Shown here one piece after another: positions 9,355 to 17,737 of a stretch of 64,000 nucleotides of DNA. Source of the DNA: Sulfitobacter sp. OXR-159 (GTDB lineage: Bacteria > Pseudomonadota > Alphaproteobacteria > Rhodobacterales > Rhodobacteraceae); contig NZ_CP139709.1 in the NCBI RefSeq assembly GCF_034377145.1, positions 124,001 to 188,000 on the forward strand. Direction: 5' to 3'. Position 1 is the stretch's first letter. Every line of letters begins with the position of its first letter. The position numbers and the translations under genes are program-made. The notes beneath the pieces were generated by a model, which searched no databases, was not told the origin of the DNA, and saw nothing but the letters and a program-made list of their open reading frames with translations.

Positions 9355-11481
9355 ATGAAGCAGATCACCAGCGCATCAGGTCGCCCCGCCAATGAGCATA
9401 CCGACGGCGATGAAATTGACCTCGGCAACCTGCTACAAACTCTATGGCGGGGCAAATTGTGGATCGCCCTCTGTGGATTTGTTGCGCTCTGTCTTGGAGG
9501 TTTCTATGCCTATGGGATCGCGGTCCCGGTCTACACAGCTAAATCTGCCGTAGCTCTTGAAAGCAGGCAAGAGCAAGTGATGGATATCGAGAGCGTCGTT
9601 ACCGGACTTGGCGGCGATCAATCGACAATTAATACCGAGGTCGAGGTTCTTCGTTCACGGGGCTTGATTGAGACGTTGGTATTGGATTTGGATCTGCTTG
9701 ACGATCCAGAGTTCAACAGCAGCCTTCAGCCCAGTCCTCGGTTTTCGATTGGCATGATTGTTGGAGCTATACGAGGAATATTTGGTGCCCAAGAGCCTTC
9801 TTCTGTCGTTTCCGAAAGAGCTACGCTCGACAGGACCATCAACGCAGTTCTTGGCGCCCTCTCTGTCTCTAATCTGCGCCAAAGTTTCGTTTTTGAGTTA
9901 ACAGCAACAACGCAAGATCCGACAAAATCTGCCTTGATCGCGAACCGGCTAGCCGAACTTTACATAGAGAACCAAATTTCTGTGAAATTTGAGAAGACAG
10001 AAGCGGCTACAGCTTGGCTTAGTGAAAGAGTCAGTGGTTTACAGATAGAATTGGAATCGGCTCAAGCGGAGCTGAAGAACTTTTCCACTAATACCGATCT
10101 TATAAATGCAGATGCACTCGCAGCGCTTAATCGGCAAGTAAAAGACCTTAGGGATCGGCGTTTAATGCTCGCAGCCCAAGCAGACGCAACAGGGTCAAAT
10201 TTAGAAAGATTGCGGAAAGCTGCAGAAGCGGGCGATCCAGCCGCCTTTGCCGAAGTTGCCCAAGACACACTTCTCGATCAGGCCTTGTCGCGGATAGAAG
10301 AAGGACAAGAGGGCGGCCTGGAGGCTTTTAGCTTGCGGAGAGAGGCACTCATTGCTCAAGCGGAACTGGAAACGGCCCGTGCGCAGTCGCAGCTAGCCGC
10401 CATTGAAGCGTCTATCGCTGATGTCACATCACGCATCGATAATCAGTCCCAAGAGTTGGTGACATTGGAACAGTTGCAGCGCGAAGTGGAGGCCAGCCGT
10501 CTTCTTTATGAAGCCTTCTTGAGCCGACTCAAGGAAACCAGCATTCAGCAAGGTATTCAACAGGCCGATAGCCGCCTCCTGAGTCGGGCTGTCGTTCCTC
10601 CTGCCCCCTCCGCACCCCAAAAGAAGCGCGTGTTGGCACTCTCTCTCATTCTAGGGTTAATTGTAGGCGCTGCTGCAGTGTTGTTTAGAGAAATGGCGCA
10701 AAACACATTCCGTACACCAGAGGACCTCGAAGCCAAAACGGGATATTCTGTGATCGGCCAGATCCCTAAGATCTCAGTGAAGGCGCGGAGGAATGTACTA
10801 GAGTACTTTACACGGAAACCGAACTCGGCAGCGGCCGAATCTGTCCGAAACTTGCGAACCTCCCTTCTCCTTGCAAACATTGATACGCCGCCGAAGGTGA
10901 TCATGTCGACGTCATCGGTTCCGGGTGAAGGGAAGACTACTCAATCTATTGCCTTGGCCCAGAACTTCGCAGGTCTAGGGGCCAAAGTACTTCTTATCGA
11001 AGGAGACCTGAGGCGACGGGTGCTTTCCGAGTATTTCTCTCATACCCACCCCCACGGCTTCTTATCCGTAATGGCTGGCGATATCTCTTTGAAAGACGCA
11101 ATAGTATATGATGAAGGACTGAATGCCGATATTCTGTACGGCCAAAAGTCACGTGTGAATGCAGCTGATCTGTTTTCTTCGAATACATTTCGCGAATTTA
11201 TCCAGGATTTGCGCAACTATTACGATTATATCATTATTGATTCTCCGCCGGTGCTAGTCGTCCCGGACGCGCGTGTCCTCGGCCAGCTTGCTGACGCGAT
11301 CATCTATTCCGTTCAATGGGACAGCGTTACCCACCGCCAAGTTTTGGATGGGTTAAAATCCTTAGAAAGTGTTAATCTCACACCGAGCGGCTTGATCCTC
11401 AGCCAGATAGACCGGAACAAGTTAAAGCGCTATGGTTATGGAGATAGTTATAAAGCTTATTCGCGTTATTACATAAACTAA
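9355..11481 (+). CDS. Wzc-like polysaccharide co-polymerase / tyrosine autokinase
   Basis: An inner-membrane protein that sets polymer length and couples synthesis to the Wza channel through cycles of tyrosine phosphorylation. Residues 20-60 hold the Wzz start and first membrane helix (LWIALCGFVALCLGGFYAYG). A long periplasmic coiled-coil region covers residues 200-400, with the GNVR-like segment VPPAPSAPQKKR before the second membrane helix (about 425-445). The cytoplasmic BY-kinase has Walker A SVPGEGKTTQS (about 519-529), Walker A' VLLIEGDLRRR and Walker B YIIIDSPPVL. The C-terminus is tyrosine-rich (YGYGDSYKAYSRYYIN), the usual autophosphorylation cluster. At 708 residues it is a full-length fused kinase. 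Confidence 0.94.
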   Translation: MKQITSASGRPANEHTDGDEIDLGNLLQTLWRGKLWIALCGFVALCLGGFYAYGIAVPVYTAKSAVALESRQEQVMDIESVVTGLGGDQSTINTEVEVLRSRGLIETLVLDLDLLDDPEFNSSLQPSPRFSIGMIVGAIRGIFGAQEPSSVVSERATLDRTINAVLGALSVSNLRQSFVFELTATTQDPTKSALIANRLAELYIENQISVKFEKTEAATAWLSERVSGLQIELESAQAELKNFSTNTDLINADALAALNRQVKDLRDRRLMLAAQADATGSNLERLRKAAEAGDPAAFAEVAQDTLLDQALSRIEEGQEGGLEAFSLRREALIAQAELETARAQSQLAAIEASIADVTSRIDNQSQELVTLEQLQREVEASRLLYEAFLSRLKETSIQQGIQQADSRLLSRAVVPPAPSAPQKKRVLALSLILGLIVGAAAVLFREMAQNTFRTPEDLEAKTGYSVIGQIPKISVKARRNVLEYFTRKPNSAAAESVRNLRTSLLLANIDTPPKVIMSTSSVPGEGKTTQSIALAQNFAGLGAKVLLIEGDLRRRVLSEYFSHTHPHGFLSVMAGDISLKDAIVYDEGLNADILYGQKSRVNAADLFSSNTFREFIQDLRNYYDYIIIDSPPVLVVPDARVLGQLADAIIYSVQWDSVTHRQVLDGLKSLESVNLTPSGLILSQIDRNKLKRYGYGDSYKAYSRYYIN

Positions 11482-11529
11482 TTTTCGTGACCGAGCGGGC
11501 CGTTTGTTCATTTGATACTATAGGCTCGT

Positions 11530-11559
11530 CTTCAGCTTGAGGCGAAGATCAAGCTGAAG
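11530..11559. terminator. Perfect hairpin between convergent genes
   Basis: CTTCAGCTTGA (11530-11540) and its exact complement TCAAGCTGAAG (11549-11559) are separated by 8 bases. It sits 48 bases after the kinase stop and 74 bases before the stop of the next, convergent gene. Such placement suggests a transcription-ending or RNA-stabilising hairpin for both directions. No T run follows, so it is not a textbook intrinsic terminator. Confidence 0.5.
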
Positions 11560-11632
11560 AAGTTTCCGAGTGGTATGAGGAAAGCCTGGAGAGGAACCTA
11601 AGATGACTCTATCTTCCGCAACCACCAAGACA

Positions 11633-11905
11633 TTATTCGTAATAGGCGAGCAGCGTCGCAATGTAGCCAGATGTCACCACATAGGTAGTACCCCCTGCCA
11701 CCACAGTAATCTCCCCACTGGGAGTTAAGCTTGAAACGCTGCTGACAGGCACACTCGTGGCACGGGTGATTGCTGCTGCGATCACACCCGGCCCAATTGT
11801 TTGCCCCGCCCCACCAGGCGCTGTAATCGTTACGGTATCCCCCGCAAACGAACTATTGGCGGAAACCAAGGACACCGTCGCGGATACCAGAATTCTTTTA
11901 ATCAT
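11633..11905 (-). CDS. Small secreted protein of unknown function
   Basis: Ninety residues beginning with a clear Sec signal peptide (MIKRILVSATVSLVSANSSFA, predicted cleavage after SFA). The mature part of about 69 residues is rich in Thr, Val, Gly, Ser and Ala: DTVTITAPGGAGQTIGPGVIAA, then VSSLTPSGEITVVAGGTTYVV. It has no Cys and almost no charged residues, and it ends LLAYYE. The composition suggests a beta-rich, possibly self-associating extracellular protein. It lies 22 bases downstream of the beta-barrel-like gene, so both are probably one operon. No known family was recognised. Confidence 0.75.
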   Translation of the reverse strand: MIKRILVSATVSLVSANSSFAGDTVTITAPGGAGQTIGPGVIAAAITRATSVPVSSVSSLTPSGEITVVAGGTTYVVTSGYIATLLAYYE

Positions 11906-11927
11906 TTTGCTTACCCTTATATGAATC

Positions 11928-12698
11928 TCAAAACCCGTAGGCGACGGACAGAGTCACCTGCTGACGGTTGGTGTTGTCAGTTACGTCAAGAAGATTTAGC
12001 GATGTACTGATGGTCGAATCCGGAATATTGAATGACGCGCCGAGGTTCATTTGGGTTTCGGTAAAGGACATACTAGCACTCATATTCGAAGTGACCCCTA
12101 CTCCAACACCCGCAAAGGCGCCATCCTCAACCGTGATACCGTCGGACTGTCGAGTATTATCAGTCCCATACCCAACCACAAATTGGAGCGGGACTTCCAC
12201 ATTACCCCTATCTACGGCCAAGATATGGGATGCGTAGACGGTAAACTGTTCAGACCGGTTTGAATTCACCCCCCATGCTGCAAGGTTGGAGACGGTTGCG
12301 CCGACAAAAGTAGCAGAACTCTCGCCCACATGCGCGAGGCGAGAGGCAGAGAGACTGAGCGAACCGGCGTCGCCCAAAGGATCAAGGCCCGTCAAGGCCA
12401 ACCCGAACGTCAGACTTAGGTTCTCAAGGGGGCTGCCCACACTATAGCCTGCAACAAAGTCCCCGTCGCCACCCGCGCCGGATACTCCGCCCCGCGGCGT
12501 TGCGTAGGTCAGCCCTACAAAACCGCTCCCAGATTTTGGTGCGACCGCGGAGGGTGCGCCTGCTACCGTAGGAAAGGCTAACTGCATACTTGGGCTGGGA
12601 AGCGAAGGCTGCGGTGCCATAACCGCTTCACTTTGCGCAAATACCGATGCCCCAAAGGTTGCAAACATTGAAGAAACTAACAAGATCTTTTTCGACAT
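11928..12698 (-). CDS. Predicted outer-membrane beta-barrel protein
   Basis: A 256-residue protein with a signal peptide (MSKKILLVSSMFATFGASVFA) followed by a Pro/Ser/Ala-rich segment. About ten alternating amphipathic strands follow (for example SGFVGLTYATPRGG, NLSLTFGLALTG, GSLSLSASRLAHVG, VPLQFVVGYG). It ends TLSVAYGF; a C-terminal aromatic residue is the usual signal for the barrel assembly machine. The predicted location is the outer membrane. It is cotranscribed with the small secreted protein downstream and lies at the end of the EPS locus, so secretion or anchoring of that protein is a possible role. That role is inference; no family was recognised. Confidence 0.75.
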   Translation of the reverse strand: MSKKILLVSSMFATFGASVFAQSEAVMAPQPSLPSPSMQLAFPTVAGAPSAVAPKSGSGFVGLTYATPRGGVSGAGGDGDFVAGYSVGSPLENLSLTFGLALTGLDPLGDAGSLSLSASRLAHVGESSATFVGATVSNLAAWGVNSNRSEQFTVYASHILAVDRGNVEVPLQFVVGYGTDNTRQSDGITVEDGAFAGVGVGVTSNMSASMSFTETQMNLGASFNIPDSTISTSLNLLDVTDNTNRQQVTLSVAYGF

Positions 12699-13343
12699 TC
12701 CATTCCGCCTATCTGAATTTTCAGGTCCCTCTGAACCTGTAGAATAGCAACTGGGACTTTACAAGAATAGCATTTTCCGCAAGGGAGGCGAGCATATCTA
12801 TAGCGGCGTGACAAACGCTGGCATCGCCGACAACCGTCGATTTCGAAAATATGCCTGCTTCTAAGGTTAATGGTATAAGGCCGTGAACGGAAACAAATGG
12901 TGCTATGAGGTAAATGCCCTCATGGACAGGGTTACGATTTTCTCCGGCTGTGCCTGCAATCTCGGCATAGCTGTACGCATTTGTGTGACGAAAACTATCG
13001 GTCGGTTGGGCCGGCCGACTTCGGCACGCACTGCAAAGAGGCTTATCTAGCCTCAGTACTGCAGCCTGTCGTTTTTTCGGATGCCATGTCAGGTGGGGTA
13101 TCCTACCGCACCAAGTTTTAAATGCCATCTTCAGCATAGGGATGGAATACCAAATGGCCGGCCCTGGAATAGCTGGCGGTGAACGCCCGCAACGCAACCA
13201 TATCGTGCGTATATGTCACTGCCAAGAGGCACGGTCGGCGACTATGATCCGGATAATTTAGTAGCGCGTCATGCTTTTATTTTCTACCCGTCAGTTTCCA
13301 ATGCCCCCCGGAAGGTGATTGCTGCGCCCAGGAAAAAGCAGTC
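12699..13343. other. Intergenic region between the EPS locus and the replication gene
   Basis: About 645 bases. A reverse-strand frame of 158 codons (12721-13197) is open but has poor protein character at its N-terminus and no recognised family, so it is not called. The promoter of the beta-barrel gene should lie at the left edge. Nothing else was recognised. Confidence 0.35.
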
Positions 13344-14621
13344 TTAATCGCCAGGCGTTGTCTTTTCCGAGAAAGCGTCTGGGATCAAATCCTCCCAGAA
13401 CGCCTGCATTTCCGACGCACAGAGCGCCGCTTTCCATCCCAGCCGAGAGAACTCGGATTTCAAAAGCTCATCGCTTAACCAGGCCAAGAACAGCTTCCGG
13501 TCCGCATCCCGCTGTGTGGGCGAGCGGGAATCGGCAATCTCCTGCACCCGCGCCATGATCGCCGCCCGCGCTTTGCGTTCTTCTTCAACCACCTGCGCGC
13601 GCTCTTCCTCCGCCGCATTGTTCCGCGCCGCTTGCGCCTTGCGCAGCACCGCTGCGGCTTTGACCTTGGGCGAAGGTGCCGCGGATTTTTCTGACTTATA
13701 GTCATTCTGAAGCGCAGCCCTTAGATATCCGACCGGGCTGTCGACGCCCCCCCTGCCCTTTAAATAGGAAATCTTTTCTGAGACATAGTCCTCACCATGT
13801 TCGGAAATCCATTGCCGCGCCAAACGGTCTGACACGCCCAAATCCATCAGTGCTAAATAGACGGCCCCCTGCCGCAGCCCTTCCCCATCATCGATGTCGA
13901 GCATCGCAAGTTGCGGGTTCTCTTTGATAAGAAACCGGATCTCACTGACCTGCCGCCCCATCTTATGCAGCTCGGGCGTGATCAGGATATTCGAGGTCTT
14001 GTTCACCTCCGCCACGGCTGGCTTGATGATCTTAGCATTCAAATGCTTGAAACTTTCGTAATAAGCACTGCCCTCGACCCCCATGAGTCGGCGAAACAGA
14101 TCGATCGGCCACCACCCCGTCGATCCGGTGCGCAGAAATCGATAGCAGTTCTCGTAGAGCGCCAGCGCATGTCCAGAAGTGAAACGCCGCTGGATGTTCA
14201 GATTGATCAGCGCGAAAACCTTAGGATCGTGCAGTTTCTCCGCCAAAGCGGGGGAATAGGCGTATTCACAGACCCCTGCCGACAGTTTCGCATAAGACAA
14301 AAGCGCCGAAACACCCCATTCTTGCCGCCCGTTAGCGTCCAACATATCCCATTCCGCCGTGGTCTCAGCCAAACTGCGAAGGGACTGTTTCAACGTATCC
14401 ATGTCGTTAGAGTTATAGCCCACCATCAGGCACAGGGTCCGCGCATCGATCTGATGTTTGTTGCGCGTCACCAACGTATCGTAGGCATTGAGCAGAAGAA
14501 CATTGCTCAGCTTCCGCTGTAATAGCGTCAGCTTTCCAGAGACATGGATCGCCGCCACGTTCTTCTTCACCGACTGTCGGCGGAGCGCGCCGGTCAATTT
14601 ATTATGGGGGATGCTGCTCAT
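13344..14621 (-). CDS. Rep_3-family plasmid replication initiator
   Basis: The initiator that recognises the plasmid origin. It begins MSSIPHNKLTGALRRQSVKKNVAAIHVSGKL, then LTLLQRKLSNVLLLNAYDTLV and the tandem winged-helix body with RRFTSGHALALYENCYRFL and TGWWPIDLFRRLMG, the classical Rep_3 signatures. The C-terminal third is a coiled coil rich in Ala/Glu/Arg, followed by a short globular tail, making the protein longer (425 residues) than small-plasmid Rep_3 proteins. ATG 14621 is chosen because AGAGG precedes it; a TTG at 14693 is the alternative. Among roseobacter replicon classes this corresponds to the RepB type. It is divergent from parAB, with the presumed origin between. Confidence 0.9.
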   Translation of the reverse strand: MSSIPHNKLTGALRRQSVKKNVAAIHVSGKLTLLQRKLSNVLLLNAYDTLVTRNKHQIDARTLCLMVGYNSNDMDTLKQSLRSLAETTAEWDMLDANGRQEWGVSALLSYAKLSAGVCEYAYSPALAEKLHDPKVFALINLNIQRRFTSGHALALYENCYRFLRTGSTGWWPIDLFRRLMGVEGSAYYESFKHLNAKIIKPAVAEVNKTSNILITPELHKMGRQVSEIRFLIKENPQLAMLDIDDGEGLRQGAVYLALMDLGVSDRLARQWISEHGEDYVSEKISYLKGRGGVDSPVGYLRAALQNDYKSEKSAAPSPKVKAAAVLRKAQAARNNAAEEERAQVVEEERKARAAIMARVQEIADSRSPTQRDADRKLFLAWLSDELLKSEFSRLGWKAALCASEMQAFWEDLIPDAFSEKTTPGD

Positions 14622-14721
14622 CTCGGCCTCTGCTTTGCTGTCACCGCCCCGACGCTTCGCGCTCTCAGGTGAACTCCCTCCATTATTGCGCAAAAGGTGC
14701 CCGATCTCAATCTATCAATGG

Positions 14722-14762
14722 GGACCCGTTTCCAGGGCAGAGGCATCCCGGAAACGGGTTCC
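14722..14762. promoter_or_regulatory. Inverted repeat upstream of rep (possible autoregulatory operator)
   Basis: CCCGTTTCC (14725-14733) is complemented exactly by GGAAACGGG (14750-14758), with further partial pairing of GGA and TCC outside. The same CCCGTTT core recurs in the first iteron at 14878. In Rep_3 plasmids the initiator often binds an inverted version of the iteron half-site to repress its own gene; the position just upstream of rep fits that. Confidence 0.6.
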
Positions 14763-14877
14763 TTACAGAAAATCTACCTGATGCACATGGGCCAATCGGA
14801 AATTACAAGGGTCCGGAAGCCCGAAAAACGCTTAGAAGCGACCCTCCCGACGAACGGTCCCCCTCCCCCTGCGAATC

Positions 14878-15050
14878 GGAACCCGTTTTACTGCATACGG
14901 GTACTAGCGAACCTGTAAGCAGGTACCAATAGACCTGTAAATCGGTACCTGTATAGTTATAGAGCATTGATAATAAATAGATAAGTGGACACAAAGACTC
15001 TAAATCGAATAAAGAATAACAAACTATGTGAGCTGTTCTCAGCAAGAATT
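14878..15050. other. Candidate replication origin: four 22-bp iterons and an AT-rich tract
   Basis: GGAAC/GGTAC blocks start at 14878, 14900, 14922 and 14944, exactly 22 bp apart, so they fall on one face of the helix. Units two and three share GGTAC and ACCTGTAA in the same positions; units one and four are more degenerate. An AT-rich stretch (about 14949-15025) follows immediately and could be the unwinding element. The location between the initiator and parA is usual for oriV. No DnaA box was confidently recognised. Confidence 0.65.
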
Positions 15051-15062
15051 TGGTATGGAAGA

Positions 15063-15088
15063 GGGTAGTTTCGCACGCGAAACTACCC
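15063..15088. promoter_or_regulatory. parS-like palindrome 1 (upstream of parA)
   Basis: Two perfect 12-bp arms (GGGTAGTTTCGC and its complement) flank a central AC. The core GTTTCGCACGCGAAAC resembles the chromosomal parS consensus. It lies 110 bp before parA and could both nucleate ParB and repress parA. Confidence 0.8.
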
Positions 15089-15198
15089 AAACACTCGCAA
15101 TATGTACGGTATGCCTTACTAATTCCCATTTCCGAAAAGATGTGCGATAACTAGCATGATAACACCGAATATTGATGATCTGACCGAGGCATCGCAAC

Positions 15199-16602
15199 AT
15201 GGATAAGAAGTCGGGCACCCCCCTGCCCCCCTATTTCAATCTCGATCCCGAAGCCGCAGCGGCAAAGCTCAGCGATCCGGTGGACACCGCCCGATTCGCC
15301 AAAGCCGCTGCTTTCGCCGGGCGCGGCAGGGCGGATCTTGCTAAACGGGGTTATGCCCCGGACGGGCAGAAAAAGCTTCGAAAATTTTCGACATGGGAGA
15401 TTTGCCGCTACCTCATCCCCGTGGCCCCCGCTCATCTGCGCAGAGTGCTAAACAAGCACCCCGAACTCCCGCAAGGTGAGGGGGCCGGGAACGCCAAGCG
15501 CTTCAGCCTCGAAGAAATCCTTACGCTGCGAAAACACTTCTCCGAAGAGGGTGTCAGCACCAAAGAATACCGCCCCTACCGCCCCAAAGGGCTGCCCGCA
15601 AAGGTGGTCGCCGTGGCTAATTTTAAGGGGGGTGTGGGTAAGACCTCGACGGCGGCGCACCTTGCAATGTCGGCTGCCTTGGACGGCTACAAGGTGCTTG
15701 TCGTGGATCTCGATTCCCAAGGTTCGATGACTTCTATCATGGGTGGACAGGTTCAAGACGAATGGCAGACGATTTTTCCGCTCCTAGCGCGCGATTATGC
15801 ATTGCAGTTCCAAGCCGAAAACCGCGTCCGTGCTGCCGCCGCAGAGCCCGAAATGCCAATGGACGAAACCCTGACCGAGGCGATGACGATCTCGCTCAAG
15901 GACGTCGTTCAAAAGACCCATTGGCCTAACATTGATCTCATCGGGGCTCAGCTCAACCTATATTGGGCCGAATTCCAAATTCCTGTTTGGCGGATGGCTC
16001 TTCGGCACTGGGCTCTTTGGGATGCGCTGTCCTCGGCGCTGGATTCGGGTGGCGCCTTAGATGAATATGACATCATCCTGCTCGATACGCCCCCTGCCCT
16101 TGGCTATCTGACGATCAATGCTTTGGCCGCGGCCGATATCATTATGGTGCCATTAGGCGCCTCGTTTTTAGAGTTCGATTCCACCGGTCGTTTCTTCGAT
16201 ATGCTCTATTCCACCTTCGCTTCAATTGAAGAGGGTGAAAACGCAGCGCGGCGGCGTGAAGGTTTGCCTGAGATGAAGTTTGAATGGGACGTCGTGCGAG
16301 CGATCATCACGCGCTTCGATGCCAGCCAGCAGACCGATCTGGCAAATGTGATCCAAGCTTATTTCGGCGATATGACAAATACATACCGGCAGGAGTTCAC
16401 GGCGATGGTCGGGCAGGCCGGGGAAAGTGTAAACGGGATTTACGAGGCTGATTATCGGGATTTTAACCGCGAAACCTATACCCGCGGGCGAGAGACCTTT
16501 GACCGGACCTACGCCGAGTTTAAAGAGGTTTTGCTCGGCGCCTGGTGGCGCGATGATCAAGAGCGGAAGGAGGCCGAGAATGGCAAAACGCAGACAGCTT
16601 GA
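15199..16602 (+). CDS. parA: ParA-family partition ATPase with N-terminal DNA-binding domain
   Basis: A type Ia ParA that moves plasmid copies apart using ATP. Residues 1-130 form an N-terminal domain that should bind DNA and autoregulate the operon (FSTWEICRYLIPVAPAHLRRVL, then FSLEEILTLRKHFSEEG, a MerR-like helix-turn-helix). The deviant Walker A motif is FKGGVGKTSTAAHL (from about 144), followed by VLVVDLDSQGSMT. Walker B is IILLDTPPALGYLTINAL and the later motif VPLGASFLEFDSTGRFF is present. At 467 residues the length fits the plasmid (RepA-like) class. It overlaps parB by 23 bases, so the two are translated together. Confidence 0.93.
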   Translation: MDKKSGTPLPPYFNLDPEAAAAKLSDPVDTARFAKAAAFAGRGRADLAKRGYAPDGQKKLRKFSTWEICRYLIPVAPAHLRRVLNKHPELPQGEGAGNAKRFSLEEILTLRKHFSEEGVSTKEYRPYRPKGLPAKVVAVANFKGGVGKTSTAAHLAMSAALDGYKVLVVDLDSQGSMTSIMGGQVQDEWQTIFPLLARDYALQFQAENRVRAAAAEPEMPMDETLTEAMTISLKDVVQKTHWPNIDLIGAQLNLYWAEFQIPVWRMALRHWALWDALSSALDSGGALDEYDIILLDTPPALGYLTINALAAADIIMVPLGASFLEFDSTGRFFDMLYSTFASIEEGENAARRREGLPEMKFEWDVVRAIITRFDASQQTDLANVIQAYFGDMTNTYRQEFTAMVGQAGESVNGIYEADYRDFNRETYTRGRETFDRTYAEFKEVLLGAWWRDDQERKEAENGKTQTA

Positions 16603-17662
16603 GGTCCCCTCGGCAGAGGCGCTTAAAGAGATCGAAGAGGGTTTCGCGCGCGAAACCTCTCAGATCGGGACCCGTGCGCCAATCGCGGATGTGGCGGCGG
16701 ATGCGGCCTGGCATAAAGACCCCCTACCCCAACATCTCCGCGAGGAAAATGCGCGGGACAAAGCAGATGCAAAGGCGCTCCGGCTCGCCCGGGAAAAGGG
16801 CCTTGTCCTGACCGAAGTGCCGTTGCACGAGATTACTGCCGATGCCCTTAGTCGCGACCGTTTGAAAATGGACGAAGAGGATCTGGCCGAACTTCGGCGG
16901 TCAATTGCGGACCATGGGCTTCGCCTGCCAATTGAGGTTTTCGAACCGCCGAATCCCGAGGCCGCTGGGAAATACGCGCTGATCTCGGGCTTCAGGAGGC
17001 TTGCCGCTATGCGCGAATTGAACGCGCTTTCTGGGGGTGAACGGCATCAGACAATTTTGGCCTTCGTGCGCAAACCGGATACGCTGGCCGATGCGATCGT
17101 GTCTATGATCGAGGAGAATGAGGTCCGGACTGGGCTCAGCCAGTATGAACGCGGTCGCGCTGCGGCGATCACGGTCCATGATGGGGTTTTTTCCACCATA
17201 GATGAGGCCGTCGCGACGTTGTTTTCCTCCGCCAGTAAGGCGAAGCGGTCGAAGATTCGATCCTTTGCTCTTGTGCATGAAGAACTGGGTGACATGCTGC
17301 GTTTCGGCCCTGAGCTGAGCGAGCGTCAGTGTCTGCGCATTGCGACTGTTCTGCGCGCGGGGCAGAGCGAGGGGATGCGGTCGGCGCTGGAAACGCACGC
17401 CGTTGCCACCGCGGAGGATGAATGGGCGGTGTTAGAACCGTTGATCGAGGTTGTCGAGGGTGCCGACTCCGATCACAAGCGCGGCGGACGCCCTCGGAAA
17501 AGTGTGGAGCGGCCTAGGCCGGTGAGCTTGGCCAATGACCTCACAATGGAGCGGGTTCGCACCGAGGATGGCTATGCCATTCGCATTCGAGGCCCGCATG
17601 TGAACGAAGAAATGATCGAGCTGATCATGGACCGGATCAAGTATCTGCTCGCGGAAATCTAA
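16580..17662 (+). CDS. parB: ParB-family centromere-binding protein
   Basis: The DNA-binding partner of ParA. The ParB/Srx-type N-terminal domain is visible: VPLHEITADALSRDR, LRRSIADHGLRLPIEVF, YALISGFRRLAAMREL, then MIEENEVRTGLSQYERGRAAA. A helix-turn-helix region (FSSASKAKRSKIRSF) and a C-terminal dimerisation segment follow. Strong AAGGAGG lies before ATG 16580. Residues EGFARET are encoded by a parS-like palindrome, so the gene carries its own candidate binding site. The product has 360 residues. Confidence 0.92.
   Translation: MAKRRQLEVPSAEALKEIEEGFARETSQIGTRAPIADVAADAAWHKDPLPQHLREENARDKADAKALRLAREKGLVLTEVPLHEITADALSRDRLKMDEEDLAELRRSIADHGLRLPIEVFEPPNPEAAGKYALISGFRRLAAMRELNALSGGERHQTILAFVRKPDTLADAIVSMIEENEVRTGLSQYERGRAAAITVHDGVFSTIDEAVATLFSSASKAKRSKIRSFALVHEELGDMLRFGPELSERQCLRIATVLRAGQSEGMRSALETHAVATAEDEWAVLEPLIEVVEGADSDHKRGGRPRKSVERPRPVSLANDLTMERVRTEDGYAIRIRGPHVNEEMIELIMDRIKYLLAEI
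16640..16657. promoter_or_regulatory. parS-like palindrome 2 (inside parB)
   Basis: GGTTTCGCGCGCGAAACC is a perfect 18-bp palindrome at codons 21-26 of parB. It shares the GTTTCGC/GCGAAAC arms with the three other sites around the operon. Confidence 0.75.
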
Positions 17663-17672
17663 ACCCCCTGGA

Positions 17673-17698
17673 GGGAGGTTTCGCGCGCGAAACCTCCC
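17673..17698. promoter_or_regulatory. parS-like palindrome 3 (downstream of parB)
   Basis: A perfect 26-bp palindrome made of GGGAGGTTTCGCG and its exact complement. It begins 11 bases after the parB stop. Confidence 0.8.
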
Positions 17699-17717
17699 CT
17701 AACCCCATTGATCGACT

Positions 17718-17737
17718 AGGTTTCGCACGCGAAACCT
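17718..17737. promoter_or_regulatory. parS-like palindrome 4 (downstream of parB)
   Basis: AGGTTTCGC and GCGAAACCT flank a central AC, the same centre as site 1. It lies 20 bases after site 3, so the two form a pair. Confidence 0.8.

Noticed and set aside
12721..13197. Reverse 158-codon frame
   Set aside because: The second half looks faintly protein-like but no start signal or family supports it; described only as intergenic.
13344..17662. RepABC replicon
   Set aside because: ParA and ParB are present but no RepC; the initiator is a Rep_3 protein on the opposite strand, so it is a RepB-type replicon.
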